Shown one piece after another: positions 12,709 through 24,690 of a stretch of DNA of 64,000 bases. The DNA is taken from positions 74,027,839-74,091,838 of the forward strand of contig OX344761.1 in assembly GCA_947034895.1 (NCBI GenBank), written 5' to 3'. Positions within the stretch are counted from its first letter, which is position 1. Every line of letters begins with the position of its first letter. The position numbers were made by a program, and so were the translations under genes. This DNA is from Rhytidiadelphus loreus. Lineage: Eukaryota > Streptophyta > Bryopsida > Hypnales > Hylocomiaceae. The notes beneath the pieces were generated by a model, which did no database searches, was not told the origin of the DNA, and saw only the letters and a program-made list of their open reading frames with translations.

Positions 12709-13284
12709 CTCCCTCCATCCCAAAAGGATATTTTTGTTGGCCTTATTTTTTTGTCTCAAAATTATCTTCTTGTTGCACTTTGTAATGTTGTGAATTGGTC
12801 AAATTTGGTTTTTGATTGCTATTTGGGACCAACAAAACAACTCCAAGTAGTAGCTCCCCCTCTATCCATGCTATCATCAATCAAAAGACAAATGAAATGA
12901 CTAAAGGAATCAATCAATATTGTTCATTCTTATTTTTTGGCATCTCTTTGAATATTGCCTAATTGAAGGAGATGAAGCTCTGGGAGGTGCCACAAAAGGC
13001 CACACATGGTCTTGGACATATACTAAATGCCTACAAAATGACAAAGTTAACTCACACTCAAAAATTTGTTGACTAGTGGTTCTCCTTGAAAATGCCCTCC
13101 AAAATCTACTTTTCAATATTCCAAAACTACACTTTGAAAGGGTAAATCTGAAACTCAAAGTTTCTAAAATGCTAAGAGTGCTCCAAATTCTACTTATAGT
13201 CTGAAATTGATTTTTAAAATGTTATTTTAAGCCTTAATCCAGAACAATTTGTCCAACAAGAAGATCATTTGGAGATGGAAGTAG
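12709..13284. mobile_element. Probable large Stowaway-like MITE, diverged
   Basis: The left end reads CTCCCTCCATCCCAAAAGG. The right end in reverse complement reads CTACTTCCATCTCCAAATG and continues with a shared CTTGTTGG block. TA follows the right end (13,285-13,286), but the left flank is TG, so the duplication is imperfect. The terminus fits the Stowaway consensus. Frames inside (12,667-12,900 and 12,910-13,158) are not recognisable genes. Confidence 0.55.
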
Positions 13285-13542
13285 TACTATATAGTCTAAT
13301 TCAATAATCTTGCAAATTTTGTTTCTAGGCAAATTCAACAAAAAGTTCATAAACTTCATGAATCTCTAGCATATTCAAATTTGGACAAATTTCTAAACCA
13401 CAAATTGTGTTGGAATTGAAGTGAAGAGTACTTGATCATCATAACAAATATATGCAAGTGAAATTCAAAATCATATCACAATTTAGATCTTATCTATACA
13501 CTATCTACCATCTATTGTTGCTACCTTTTGCTGAAATTATAC

Positions 13543-13805
13543 ATTAGAAGAGATTTCGGGGTCCAAAGGGCTGTTTCAGGGCCGTTCCCCCGGCAGTGAA
13601 AGAACACTGCTGTCAGATTGATTTATTTTTGAATTTTTTTTAAGTCCTTAAACTGAGAAACAAAGTTAAATTATTATTATTATTTTTTTCCGAAAAAATT
13701 GACCTGGCAGTCTCTTGGCTAGGTCAGTACAGGCGGGTTTCGACGGTTCTCAGGGAGGTTTCAAGTTGGGAACTCGCAGCCCTCCCCGAGAGCCAAAACA
13801 CATGT
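13543..13805. mobile_element. Copy of a small GC-richer repeat, related to 22,493-22,774
   Basis: It begins TTAGAAGAGATTTCGGGG and contains the block AAAGGGCTGTTTCAGGGCC followed by TTCCCCCG, which matches the start of the element at 22,493. The middle is an A/T run. The right edge is unclear. Probably a non-autonomous element; the superfamily is not determined. Confidence 0.45.
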
Positions 13806-15490
13806 AATGGCTTACATTCTATTGGGCATACAATGTTAGAAATGAACATTTGCAATTGTTGTAGAGATACTTGATTCCATGCAGCTTGAATTTTTTGTAT
13901 TTTTTCTTGTTGGTTCTTCAACTCACTAAATAGGTGTCACAACAAATCTTTAATTATCTTTCAAAGGTTCTCTATAGTGAATTAAGAGGTCAAACTAACT
14001 TCTTCATACTATGAGCTTGCCTCCACTTTTCTAAATTGTTGTATAGTATTCAAGTACACTTTACTACAATTCTAACACAATTTAAGGTTTGAAAATCTTT
14101 GCATTATAATTGAGCATGTAAAAACATCTTGAAATTCATGAAATTTTTGTTAGTTGAAGCTACTTGAAAAAAAAATCATAAGATTATTGGACCTAACTGT
14201 ATAATCTCTGCAAACATTTGGTGTTCTTTGCATCCACATAAAGTAAGAGGGGGGCATTCACTTCAGTTTTATTTCCATATTATCAGTACACATGAGTGAA
14301 AAACTTTACCTATATTTTCCCAAAAATGTAATCACAAGGCATTGCAAAGTGTTGTGAAATTTGTAAAAGAAAATTATATTAAATATTAAAATAAGATTTA
14401 AAAAAATTAGAGTTTTTTAGTAGGTGCTTAACTGCTTATTACATTGTAGAACATCATAGTATAAGGATTTTATCAAAGTTTTTGACAAAGTAAAAATAGA
14501 CTTCATCTATCCTACTTTACTAGCAAGCTTTGGTAGAAAATAATTATAATAATTCTCACCTAACTTTTTGAGAAATTATCTTCTTGTCTTGCCTAATATT
14601 TGGAAATTGCAATTGATGGAGGAAGAATCACAATATTCTTCTTTAGAGACATGTGATGGTCATTTATGGCAATCTTGTCTCAATACTCAATACATTTTAT
14701 GAATAGAGAACCTCTTATCCTCTTAGAAAGTTTGTTGAGGCAACCAAAGTGAGAGTTGAAGGATTTCATATTCTAGAGATGTCTAATTATAGGTAGTTTA
14801 GTGTTAATAGTAGGTGTTCCTATGACCTCCTTTTCTAAAATTTGTAGTTTATTTGCACGGACACATATGATTTACCTAATTTTTTTGCCCACATTTTGCT
14901 ACATTTGCCCACATTTACAATGTCAATGGCCAAATTTTGCTTTAGTAAGTGTGATTTGCCAAGCCCTCTACAATTTTGTCCCTACAACTTTGAATATTTG
15001 TCCAATGTCTAAATATGAATTTTCTTGTACCTACATTAAATAGTGAAATTAGGTTTGCATTAACAATTAGGTTGCCTTACTTCAAGAAAATCATTTTACA
15101 AGCCAACCAATCAACAAATATGTCTACTGTTTTTTCTGTTTGTACACATAGAGGTTCGTAAGTCCCACATGCATAAATTTTTAACTCAAAAAAGTAGTAA
15201 ATTCTTGTAAAGAAACAATACATATTTTATATAGTGTAGAATGTCTAGAAATTAGTGTGAGGCAACCTAATTTCACTATTTAGTGTACTCAAAATGCTTT
15301 TGAATGTGCTTCCAGTGATACAAATTTTGAAGTTCTAATCATATACCTGATTCAAAAGTTATAAATACATTTGGAGGGCCAATATTAATACCATTACAAC
15401 CAATGTTGAAGCAAAATCAAGGCCATTAGATCATGTCAGCTTGATACCATGGTCCGTTCATGTTCCTGACGAGTACATATTGGAGATACC
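13806..15490. other. AT-rich intergenic DNA, no gene seen
   Basis: No coding or RNA gene was recognised. It holds the second copy of a dispersed repeat (15,294-15,377). The sequence GAATGCTCTTA near 15,512-15,522 looks like the right end of another Tourist-like element whose left end I could not find. Confidence 0.45.
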
Positions 15491-15499
15491 AATCCAACA

Positions 15500-18012
15500 C
15501 TGGTTAGGACTGAGAATGCTCTTACAGAGATGCTCCTTGCTTACGACTGCCTACAGCAAGGCGCTATGAATTGCCAAAAAGCAAAAGCCGAAAGAGAGCA
15601 ACAGCAACAGGTCTCCTTCCCTACCTGCCAGCTCTCTCTCTCTCTCTCCTCTTTTTCCTTGCTCCCCGGCAGGTACTGTATGTGCGTTCGTTGGAAGCGA
15701 TACGTAAGCTTCCTTATAGTCGCTGCTGCTGCACTACTGAAGATACCATGCCATAACCAGAGGCAGTGGCAGTTCAAGCTCGGAGCTCATCAGAAGTAGC
15801 TGTGCAGAAGTCCTTCCCACTTGGACGTGCCAGGAAAACATGTTCCGGTACGTTTTTAATTAGGTGCCTGTTTATTTCGAGATTAATTCTCCCGCTCTCT
15901 TCTTTATAAGGACGTACTTCGGAGAAGTGCTTTCACAGAAGTTTTGGCTGTCTGTAATTACGCGGGAGTAGGTGATCGATAGGCATGCGGGTGTTATTGA
16001 TCGAGAAGCTCGTGGAACGGAGGACAATTTTCGTAGGCTAGGGCGTTGGTATGTTCTTGATTGCTCCCCGGGATTTTGCTTTATTTTTGTGGCGCAAATT
16101 CGTGAGGCGAACATATAATTATGGCGTTTATCGCAAAAATGAATTCGACGAAGTAGTGAGGTATTTGAGAAGTGCTGTAGCGATCGGAGTGGTATTGACG
16201 AGGATTGACGTGCAGGGAGCGGTCTATTGATGAATTTGAGATTTGCGGAAGTCGCGAGAGAAGTTTGAAAGAGAATTTTCAGTTTTGAAATTTTCTTGTG
16301 AGCCGAATTTGTGTAAGCCTGGTACGTGCGCTTTCGATTGGCGTATATTGTTTGCTTCTGATCTGTTTTTTTTCCATTGTTTGAGGTCTGTGTCAGTGTG
16401 AAATTAGTCAGGAAATTAAGTACGCTGCCGGCGTGTAGTTTTTCAGTAATTCGACAAATTGTGTCATCAGCAAATTTTGTGGTATTGAACGAGCATCTGA
16501 ATGGAACTACTAAGCTCAAGCTAGGAAGGACTGTCTTTCTTTATGAAAATATATAGGCAGTCAACCAAGTGTGTCCCGCGTAGTTGTCCTGTAACGCGAC
16601 AAATGACGTCGTAAAAGCCCTGTCGGCATTTTCTTCATAATGTTCCGTGGTTACAGAATTTGAAGGCAATCAAGGCATCTGAAGGCCGAACCTGAGGGGT
16701 TTATGAAATCTGTGGTTTATTCTTTTGCCGAAGTCGAAGGTTGCTTTGATGTTCGTTTTGTATGCTTGGGCGTAAGATACTGAGATAGTGTGATTTAGAT
16801 TGATTTTGAAAAGGTTTAGTATTGATGGCTTCCAAGCTGAGTTCTGGAGTTCCATTCGCTCCTGCTGAGCTTGAAATTGCGGTTTCTCATTAGGATTTTA
16901 TTACTGACAGAGATTAGACTTCGAATGAATGATTGTATAACAGAGTTAATTAATTGCTGTCACAAAGAAACCAATAATTGTTCTCCATGTTAGTTTTAGT
17001 AGCCTACAGTACGACACTGGAATTCCTTGTTTCACGGACGTCAGAGGACGGTCAACAATCCAAGTGTCGATCGTGTTTCTCTGCACGACGGCAAACTAAA
17101 GTCTCGTCTCCTAATATACTTTGCTTCACAAATTTTCCAGATGAGATGTTTCGCGTTCACTGACATGGTATTCTTGTCGACTTGTCTTGCCAGGTCTTGA
17201 GCGCTTTTGCGAAATTTCTTGGACTGTGGCTCTGGTTCGAGCTTACAATGAACCTTACTTTCTCACCAATCTGTAATTTCCTCAGTCGAAGTACGCACAT
17301 TTTCCAAGGGATTTCAAATGTGACGATGGCGCATTAATCTCACATGATGTTTGAATGATTGCACATCAACAAGGGCTGCCTTTTTCACCTCGGTCACAGC
17401 ATTAAGAGCACATGGTAAGGATTTTTCAATTCTCCTAATAACTTTTTTCTTTACGTACTCAATGCGGTGCGAGATTGGGGGAAGACGTCGTATGCATTTC
17501 CTAACCGAATTATCCCAGACAATATTTGCGTCGTCCATGGAAATTCATGAGCAGGATGGTGAAACCTTTTACCACAAAAAATATTGATGCCGGAGTTGTC
17601 TAACGACATTTTCATGTTGTCATTTCTGTGGTTAAGTGTTCTTAAAAACATATTGTGACTAAACTCTTATGACTGTAATATTTAAGGTGCTTGCCACCGG
17701 CAAGGGAACCTCGATGCTGGCAGAGGCTCAAAATGAAAGGCCATAAGCATTTCGTTCAGGAATAACGTGTAGATTTAATTGTTTATTCAGCCTGAAATCT
17801 CACGCTCTTAGTTCTATCTCTTATTAATGTCGCCACAAGTCTCGTCGCCTTTGAGAATTTTGAGAATTTTATAAGGGAAAGTTTGTTTCTTTCAAAGCTT
17901 TCAATCAAGAATGTGTGCTGGGTGACACTAATAGAAAATTTTGGCTGATTTGTGTCCATGACCACAGGAGTAGGTCTACGAGACCACCAATCAGCAACCC
18001 AGGTCACATTCC
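15500..18012 (+). promoter_or_regulatory. Upstream region, leader and probable 5'-UTR intron of the transporter gene
   Basis: GC content rises and repeats stop at about 15,500. A CT dinucleotide run (about 15,631-15,651), typical of plant core promoters and leaders, is followed by a possible splice donor (CAG|GTACTG near 15,672). A TATA-like TTTATAAG lies at 15,903. A possible acceptor (CCCAG|GT) sits at 18,001-18,002, ten bases before the ATG. One reading is a leader exon and a 2.3-kb intron; another is a promoter near 15,900. The long antisense open frame at 15,872-16,519 has no recognisable domain and is treated as chance. Confidence 0.45.
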
Positions 18013-19134
18013 ATGGCCAAACTACGGCTTAGTGACGGACACGAAATGGTTTCGAGCGACCCTGTGAAAGAAGTGGCAACACCACACCCCGAAGATCAGA
18101 CGACATGGACCAAAATGCTGACCGCACAGGTCGGGGACGTCAAGGTTTTCGCCATAGCAATCGGCTACTGCTTATCCGCATCTCTCCTCTCCATCATCAA
18201 CAAATGGGCAATCATGGAATTTCCATATCCCGGCTCCCTCACGGCCCTCCAATACTTCACGGCGGCTTTCGGGGTGCTCATTCTCGGCCAGCTCAACATC
18301 CTTGACCACGACCCTCTCGATCTACGAACAATGTGGAACTTCCTCCCAGCAGCGATCTGCTACTATATGAGCCTCTTCACCAACTCAGAGCTCCTCCTCC
18401 ACGCCAACGTCGACACGTTCATCGTCTTCCGCTCCGCAGTCCCAATCTTCGTCGCCATAGGCGAAACCATATACCTCAAACAACCATGGCCATCCACCAA
18501 GACATGGTCAGCGCTCGCCACCATCCTCGGCGGCTCCATCCTCTACGTCCTCACCGATTCCCAGTTCACAATCAACGCTTACGTCTGGGCCTTCCTCTAC
18601 GTCGCCAGCATGTCCATCGACTTCGTCTACGTGAAACACATCGTCATGACCATAGGGCTCAACACCTGGGGACTAGTCCTGTACAACAACCTCGAAGCGC
18701 TCCTCCTCTTCCCCATCGAACTCTTCGTCATGGGCGAGGGGGTTCAAATGCGGGCACAAACCTCGGACTCCACCCTCGACTGGTTCTCGCCCAAGATGTG
18801 GTTGCCGGTTTTCCTCTCCTGCGTGTTCGGGTTCGCCATCTCTTTCTTCGGCATGTCGTGCCGTCGCGCCATCTCCGCCACGGGCTTCACTGTCCTTGGG
18901 GTCGTCAACAAGCTCCTCACCGTGGTGATCAACCTCGTCATCTGGACGAAACACGCCTCGGCTGCGGGAACCCTAGGGTTGCTCATTTGCATAATGGGCG
19001 GGGTCTTCTACCAGCAGTCGACGACCAAGCCTAAGACGGCCGCGGAACCTGTTCCAGCGGTCGTAGTCGACGGAGATGAAGAAGAGGGTCTTCTTTCCAA
19101 TTCGAAGTCAAAATCACCCCGCCAAGTATCGTGA
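18013..19134 (+). CDS. GONST3: Golgi GDP-sugar transporter, GONST3/GGLT1-like
   Basis: A 373-residue multipass protein of the drug/metabolite transporter superfamily (nucleotide-sugar/triose-phosphate translocator branch), about the length of plant GONST3. After a polar N-terminus of about 45 residues come about ten hydrophobic segments, starting at IAIGYCLSASLLSIINKWA. GVVNKLL (about residues 296-302) matches the GALNK-type GDP-sugar-binding motif of GONST proteins. The tail is acidic and Ser/Lys-rich (EEEGLLSNSKSKSP). In Arabidopsis, GONST3 was renamed GGLT1, a Golgi GDP-L-galactose importer needed for RG-II pectin; the same role is inferred here. The ATG has a good context (TTCCATGGCC). 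Coding is in one exon, as I recall for plant GONST3. Codons are strongly GC-ending, unlike the flanks. This is the only clear host gene in the window and looks intact. Confidence 0.93.
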   Translation: MAKLRLSDGHEMVSSDPVKEVATPHPEDQTTWTKMLTAQVGDVKVFAIAIGYCLSASLLSIINKWAIMEFPYPGSLTALQYFTAAFGVLILGQLNILDHDPLDLRTMWNFLPAAICYYMSLFTNSELLLHANVDTFIVFRSAVPIFVAIGETIYLKQPWPSTKTWSALATILGGSILYVLTDSQFTINAYVWAFLYVASMSIDFVYVKHIVMTIGLNTWGLVLYNNLEALLLFPIELFVMGEGVQMRAQTSDSTLDWFSPKMWLPVFLSCVFGFAISFFGMSCRRAISATGFTVLGVVNKLLTVVINLVIWTKHASAAGTLGLLICIMGGVFYQQSTTKPKTAAEPVPAVVVDGDEEEGLLSNSKSKSPRQVS

Positions 19135-19361
19135 GGGCTCCAATTAGTGAAACACAAGGATAATTACGATGTGACACGATCCTAATTATCTTGGTGCTTG
19201 CCAATTGTTTCGTTTGATAGACAATTGCAGTATTAGGTACTTAGAAATAACTTCATTGATCCTTAGAGAACAATTGTAGGAGACTTCTGTACAGGGTTAA
19301 CTCTTGTGAAGTAAAGGATTCCTTCTTATAAATACTTTAATTTTTTATGAGTTAATTCTCT

Positions 19362-19367
19362 AATAAA
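19362..19367 (+). terminator. Candidate polyadenylation signal
   Basis: AATAAA lies about 230 bases downstream of the transporter stop codon in a T-rich stretch, a plausible poly(A) signal for that gene. Confidence 0.55.
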
Positions 19368-19524
19368 GTCAAACAACATTTTTTAGCTTAATTTCACCTT
19401 TTGAATTATGTACAAGTTTCAATTTCATATTTTATTACTTACGTGTTAGACTACATGTTATCTACCAATGAGAAAATCTCTATTAGTTCTCTTAATAAAT
19501 TGTAATTGTTATAATTGTTACAAG

Positions 19525-19775
19525 AATGCTCCATGGTGTTGCCATGGCCAAAATAAAAGTAAAGAAATTTTCTAATTTTCTAATTTATAAAAACTTTGAA
19601 ATTCAATATCTTTTGCACTGTCATGAACATGAAACCAAGTCTATGCACCCTCCTAGTAGAGAGCTTTCCAAAATACTAAGAATGCAAGTGAGGGACTTGT
19701 ACAGTTTTAACAGATCTCATTGTAACAAGCAAACAAAACTAACTAATTAACTAATTTAAGGTATACTTAAAAATA
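19525..19775 (+). repeat. Isolated unit of the ~240-bp repeat
   Basis: It shares the order of blocks of the tandem repeat at 4,196-4,810: CCAAAATAAAAGTAAA, CATGAAACCAAGTCTATGCA, GAGCTTTCC, then AAGCAAACAAAACTAAC and TTTAAGGTATA. It lies just downstream of the transporter gene. The 74-codon frame across it is not a gene. Confidence 0.6.
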
Positions 19776-19835
19776 AGTAATAAGATAGTAATATAGATAA
19801 TCCTAAATAATTTGATATTTTATCATATATTTTAT

Positions 19836-20028
19836 CACTAGTAGAAAACACAAAAATTTTGACATAATTTTGTTGATTTGGTCATGTTGATTTGGTCACT
19901 ATTTTGTTGATTTCAACAGATTTTTGTCAAAATCAACAGAAATCTATTGAAAATCAACAAAATAGTGACCAAATCAACGCGACCAAATCAACATAATTAT
20001 GTCAAAATTCCTGCGTTTTCTACTAGTG
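19836..20028. mobile_element. CACTA-type foldback MITE (193 bp)
   Basis: Ends CACTAGTAGAAAACAC and GCGTTTTCTACTAGTG, with a 3-bp duplication TAT on both sides (19,833-19,835 and 20,029-20,031). The arms are complementary almost to the centre, with GATTTGGTCA repeats. CACTA termini and a 3-bp target duplication define the superfamily. Confidence 0.9.
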
Positions 20029-20180
20029 TATATAGCAATGAAAAATAGTATAAAAAATTTACAAAAAAATGTTTTATTTATTATACCAAAAACACCATTG
20101 GTGTTGACTTTGAAGTCAAATTGCCATTGTTAAGTCTTTCTATATTGATAAAAAAATTGATAATTATATATTTTTGTGTT

Positions 20181-21400
20181 GATGAACATAGGGTGCACTA
20201 GGTGTGGTGAGACAAATAGACATGACCTTGCTATGGAATTTTGAGGCTTCACAACTAAAGCCATAAAATGTAGCCATGAGAAATAAAATTATGAAATGAA
20301 GCCTTGACTATAGTCATGAAATGAAGCCACAACTTGGTTATAGAATTTTGAGGTCAAACGATTGAAGCTATGAAATGAAGTCACAACAAGGGCATGGAAT
20401 CAATAGAATTATAATGTCACACGATTAAAATGATGAAATGAAGGAATACAAGTGCAATCATGACTATTACTTCAAATAATTTGAGTGTCACTTCTTCCAC
20501 AATTGTATTATTTTAATAATAATGAAAATAAGCTAAGGTTTAGGTGCTAGATGCTTTATAGATGCCCATTAAAGATTGAAAATTTCATGTTTCATGTTCA
20601 AGAAACCTTCGAATAGGTCACTTTCTTGAAGAAAGCAAGCATTCAATGGAACAAAAAACTCAAATGAAGTATGAAATAAAAGTCACAATGGTTATAGAGA
20701 TGAGTTATTAAATGCGCCAATGAATAAAGCAACTTCTTTTGGAAGTGATCACATGCATCGCATGCAATAGTTTCTTCACAATTCTAAACAAAAGCATTCA
20801 AAAGAGAATTATTACAAAAGTCATTAAAAAGATTCTTTCAAATTCCATCTCAATGCAAGCATTTTAGTAAATTTACTTTTAAAAATTCATTAATTTTTTT
20901 ATTTTATTGGATGGATTGATGTTTGTTCCAAAACCTTTGATTCATTCTATTTTGGTTAATCCGATAACCCCTAAAGTCCTAAGTATCCCTTTGGGGGACA
21001 CTTAAAGGTTCCTATGATCTCAATTTTTGGCATACTTTCTTAATTTTATAAGATAAAAAACATAATAGCTTTTTGGAAAGGATTTTAAATTTTAAATTGA
21101 TGTCTAAGAGCAAAAATCATGCCACACAAAGTTCAATACAATCAAGTTCTCTTATAAATAAATTTAGGCCTCGAATAACTCTTCAATTCTCAAAGATCAA
21201 ATTATATTTTTATCATATTTTTATATCTATATTAAAATATTGCAATTGTGGGTGATACAAGTGAAGGGACATACAAATTATATGAAACAAAAGTGGTTGG
21301 CTTCATTTCATGGCTTTTGTCATGTGACATCATGATTCCATGGCCAAGTCATATCTAATTGATTCTTCGCATTTAGTGCACCCTATTTTCATCCATACAA
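20181..21400. repeat. Foldback repeat with ~100-bp inverted ends
   Basis: GATGAACATAGGGTGCACTA at the left is matched in reverse complement by GATGAAAATAGGGTGCACTA at about 21,380-21,400. The match continues for about 100 bp through GACATGACCTTGCTATGG. The left part also holds several loose repeats of an ATGAAATGAAGCCA unit (20,255-20,440). No clear flanking duplication. Probably an old non-autonomous DNA transposon. Confidence 0.6.
20720..21145 (+). repeat. Left arm of a large inverted repeat
   Basis: It matches the reverse complement of about 24,220-24,690 along its length. Shared landmarks are AAAGCAACTTC, AAAAGCATTCAAAAG, ATGGATTGAT, AACCCCTAAAGTCCTAAG and GAGCAAAAATCATGC. The arms are over 400 bp and about 3.1 kb apart, with many substitutions. 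Confidence 0.7.
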
Positions 21401-21693
21401 GAAACCTATGTCACTAGAATTAATAAAATAAATTAAACCTTCGAAGAGTTGAAGAGCTATTTCCTAGTGCATATTAATTTATAAATTGTTTTTGTATTCA
21501 AATAATTTGTGTGTTTCCTAGCACATATTCATCTACAATTGTACATATTTTTAATTATTTTATATTTTAATAAAAATAAACTAGGGCTCCACTATTGTCT
21601 ATGCTACTAATGATACCCAATTGAAGGTTTAAATCTACAATTAAAAATATTATAATTTAATGTTATAAATATTCACCATTTTTGTATAAATAT

Positions 21694-21849
21694 AGGCAAT
21701 TTCGTTAAAATGGCGGTATTCCAATATAATGGCACCACATTCCATTAAAATGGCACTGCATTTGTTAGAAAATAACACTACATTCCGGTAAAATGGCACA
21801 CATTCCATTAAAATGGCAAAAAACTGCCACCATTTTAACGAAATTGCCT
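21694..21849. mobile_element. hAT-type MITE (156 bp)
   Basis: Ends AGGCAATTTCGTTAAAATGG and CCATTTTAACGAAATTGCCT form a perfect 20-bp inverted repeat. An exact 8-bp duplication ATAAATAT flanks it (21,686-21,693 and 21,850-21,857), the length typical of hAT elements. The interior repeats a CATTCCATTAAAATGGCA-like unit several times. Confidence 0.88.
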
Positions 21850-22492
21850 ATAAATATTCAGTTTGTAATTAGTTTTACATTGAAATACCCCCACATCCTT
21901 AATTTACTAAAGTAAAATCCTATGGTCAATTTTTTTGTCAAAAAACACTCAAAATTGCCATTTGTAATGTAAAGAGAAAAAATTGTAAACATTCAATTTT
22001 TACATATCCAACTATAGGATCTCCTATTGGACTTGATTGAAAATATGTGGAAGAAAATTTTGGAAATTTTGACAAAATGGATTGTAAGTTATTTGCATTT
22101 AAAGTGAAGAAAATGAATTTTGTGCACCTTGCTACACTAAATTATAAGACTTTGAATCCTTTTAACTTAAAATTTATATTTTATAGATTTTGAATTTAAG
22201 TAAAACTTACATTGGAGAAGTGAGTTGAGAATTTAAGAAAAACAATTCCAAAAACAACAACTTGATTTCTATTCTTTAAAAAAATATTAAGTGGAAGTAG
22301 ATAAAGGATTGAAGGAAAAAGTAAATCATAAACAATATTAAAATGAACTTGAAGCACACTAATTCAAATGGTGAGATTGTCTTAATAAGCAAAGTAACTA
22401 ATCCTTGTGCAATTTTTTTTTCATGAAAATTATTAAAATTGAATTCAGTACATTATTTTTTCAACAACATGCTATGAATGCTTGCTTAGACA

Positions 22493-22774
22493 TTAGAAGA
22501 CATTTGAAGGTTGCAGAGGGCCATTTCAAGCCTATTCCCTCGTTGTCCCCCCCCTGCAGCAAGGGAACTGCCGACTGTCAAGAAAAAAAAAATTAAAATT
22601 AAAATTTCTAAAATATGACAAAAAGTTGAAAAAAAAAGTTGAAAAAATAAATAAATGACATGGCACTGTTGCCACCACGTCGGACTACGCCGCTAGCAAC
22701 GTTCCCTATGTGATCGGGACTAATTTCAAAGCTAAGAACTCACGGGCTTCCAGAGGCCCCAAATATCTTCTAAT
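22493..22774. mobile_element. Small TIR element, copy related to 13,543
   Basis: Left TTAGAAGACATTTGAAG and right (reverse complement) TTAGAAGATATTTGGGG are inverted ends. TA beside GAAGA on both sides would fit a TA duplication. The interior has GC-rich patches (CCCCTGCAGCAAGGG; CACCACGTCGGACTACG) within A/T sequence. Non-coding; probably non-autonomous. Confidence 0.55.
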
Positions 22775-24219
22775 GACCAGATGCTCCATAACTTTTACTA
22801 TACTAATCCAAATGAAATGAATCAATATCCCTGTATATAGACAAAATATAATCTATAAGAACTAAGTTTTTAAAATAAATTATTTCAAGCTTTCTATTTT
22901 GTTGTATAAGGGTGATTGCAAGAAATACTTGTTGATTTTGTTGTCTTTTCATAGGGTTATAGAAAAACGGAGTAAACATAATATTTTTACAATGAAAGAA
23001 ACATTTGGGATGGAAAAAACATTTTCTTGGACATTTCTAGTCTTTATTCTAGCTATACAAACAAACTTCGTCTAGAGATTTTTTTTCAAATTTGTATTTT
23101 TAGCAATTTTAAAAATACAAGGTTCAATCTAGCATGCCTAAGAACAAAAAATAATTAGAATGATTCCAAATGTTTTGAAGATGTTCCAAACAATATGCTA
23201 ATAATATTAATTGTTAAATTTCAAAAATTGACGCATGTATAAATTTTTAAATTTTTTATAGGATCCAATTTGGTTAGTTTTGGCTTTCTACTCTTTCTAT
23301 TTGAAAATGTTTATGAATTTGAGAGAATTTTTTTATTTCTCATTTTATAAAATTAAAAAATACCAAATTTACCTTAGATTTCAATACAATTTTTTTAGGG
23401 GGGTAAAAAAACACATTCATCTTATAATTTTTCTTCCCCCAAAGCTGCATTTTTTTTGCCTATAAGTTGATCATCCAAAATTGTTGTAAACTAAAAATCC
23501 AACAATCAATATTTTCCACAATTAATTCCATGCATACTAAAAGAAATAATATTTATTTTTATATGGTTAAAATTAAAAATTTCAAGCACATCTATGTTCA
23601 AAAAAATATCAAAGTAGAACAATTCATTAAAAACCTCCATTGTTAAGAAGTTGCTAGGCTTGAGAGGTTAGAAGATCATAACTTAGGATGATAAAGCATA
23701 GAAAAATGATCTAAATAGGAGAATTGAAAAAGTGCAAAATCTCAAGAAAATAGATACTTGATGATTTAATTTTTTTTTTTAAATTCATAAAAACTCTAAA
23801 AAGATGGTCATTCACCAAAAAAAACACCCAAATAATATTTTACATATTTTGAAATGCAAATAGAAAGAAGCTCATTTTGTGAACTTCTATACAATATACA
23901 ATTAATTCATTTGAGACAATAGTTGCAAATCTACTAGAAGACTATCTCCTCCAAATTTTAGTTCCAAATTCATTTTGGGGGGTACTCAAGAGTACTAAAT
24001 CCCTCCAAATTAGTGATTGTGACAAAAATTGGGGGCTATTTTTAGACAATAAAACATTTTAGAAAAACGAAAAATTAGTCAAGGTGTATAATAGTCATGA
24101 GTACCTTACTTATAAATCTTGAGTCACTTGGAGCTTGAACAAAAAAGTTATGGCCAAAAAACAAATCATCATTCAAAGTGTGACAAAGGAGTATGTGTTT
24201 CTTGCAGTCACCTCTAAGT
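22775..24219. other. AT-rich intergenic DNA, no gene seen
   Basis: Long A/T runs and scattered stops in every frame. No recognisable domain, RNA gene or transposon end. Confidence 0.5.
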
Positions 24220-24690
24220 TTGACTATTTTGAGCTTTGTATAGCATGACTTTTGCTCTTTGACACAAATTTAAATAAAAATCATATTCCTAGAATGTTAA
24301 TTTATTCTCCTATTTTATAAAAGAAAATTAAAAAAATCATGACAAAAATTGAGATTGTAGGAACTTGACTAAATCTTTAAGGGTCTCCTAAAGGAACACT
24401 TAGGACTTTAAGGGTTATGAAGTTAATCAAAATAAAATGAATCAAAGCTTTTTGAACAAATATCAATCCATCTAATAAAATAAAAATAAAAATAAAAATT
24501 GAATGAATTTTTTAGAATAAATTGACTAAGATACCTTCATTGAATGATAATTGAAAGAATCTTATTATGAATTTTGTAATAATTCCCTTTTGAATGCTTT
24601 TATTTAGAATTGTACAAAAATTATTGCATGAGACATAGAATTTTGTTGAAAATGCAAAATTTAACCTTCAATGATGATCACTTCCAATGG
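24220..24690 (-). repeat. Right arm of a large inverted repeat
   Basis: Reverse-complement partner of 20,720-21,145. CTTAGGACTTTAAGGGTTA near 24,395-24,414 mirrors TAACCCCTAAAGTCCTAAG near 20,955. These resemble the TTAA-family terminus (CCCCTAAAG) but lie inside longer arms, so they are not taken as element ends. Confidence 0.7.

Noticed and set aside
15872..16519. 215-codon minus-strand open frame upstream of the transporter
   Set aside because: No recognisable domain; rich in Ser, Thr, Arg and Asn with no family signature, and antisense to the likely leader/intron of the transporter. Best explained as chance in less AT-rich DNA.
18333..19034. 233-codon plus-strand frame inside the transporter CDS
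   Set aside because: Arg/His/Pro-rich shadow of the GC-ending true frame; the membrane-protein frame is plainly the real one.
20945..24420. A 3.5-kb TTAA-family element bounded by CCCCTAAAG-like blocks
   Set aside because: Inverted homology extends well outside these blocks on both sides and the flank reads ATAA/TTAT rather than TTAA, so they are internal to longer inverted arms.
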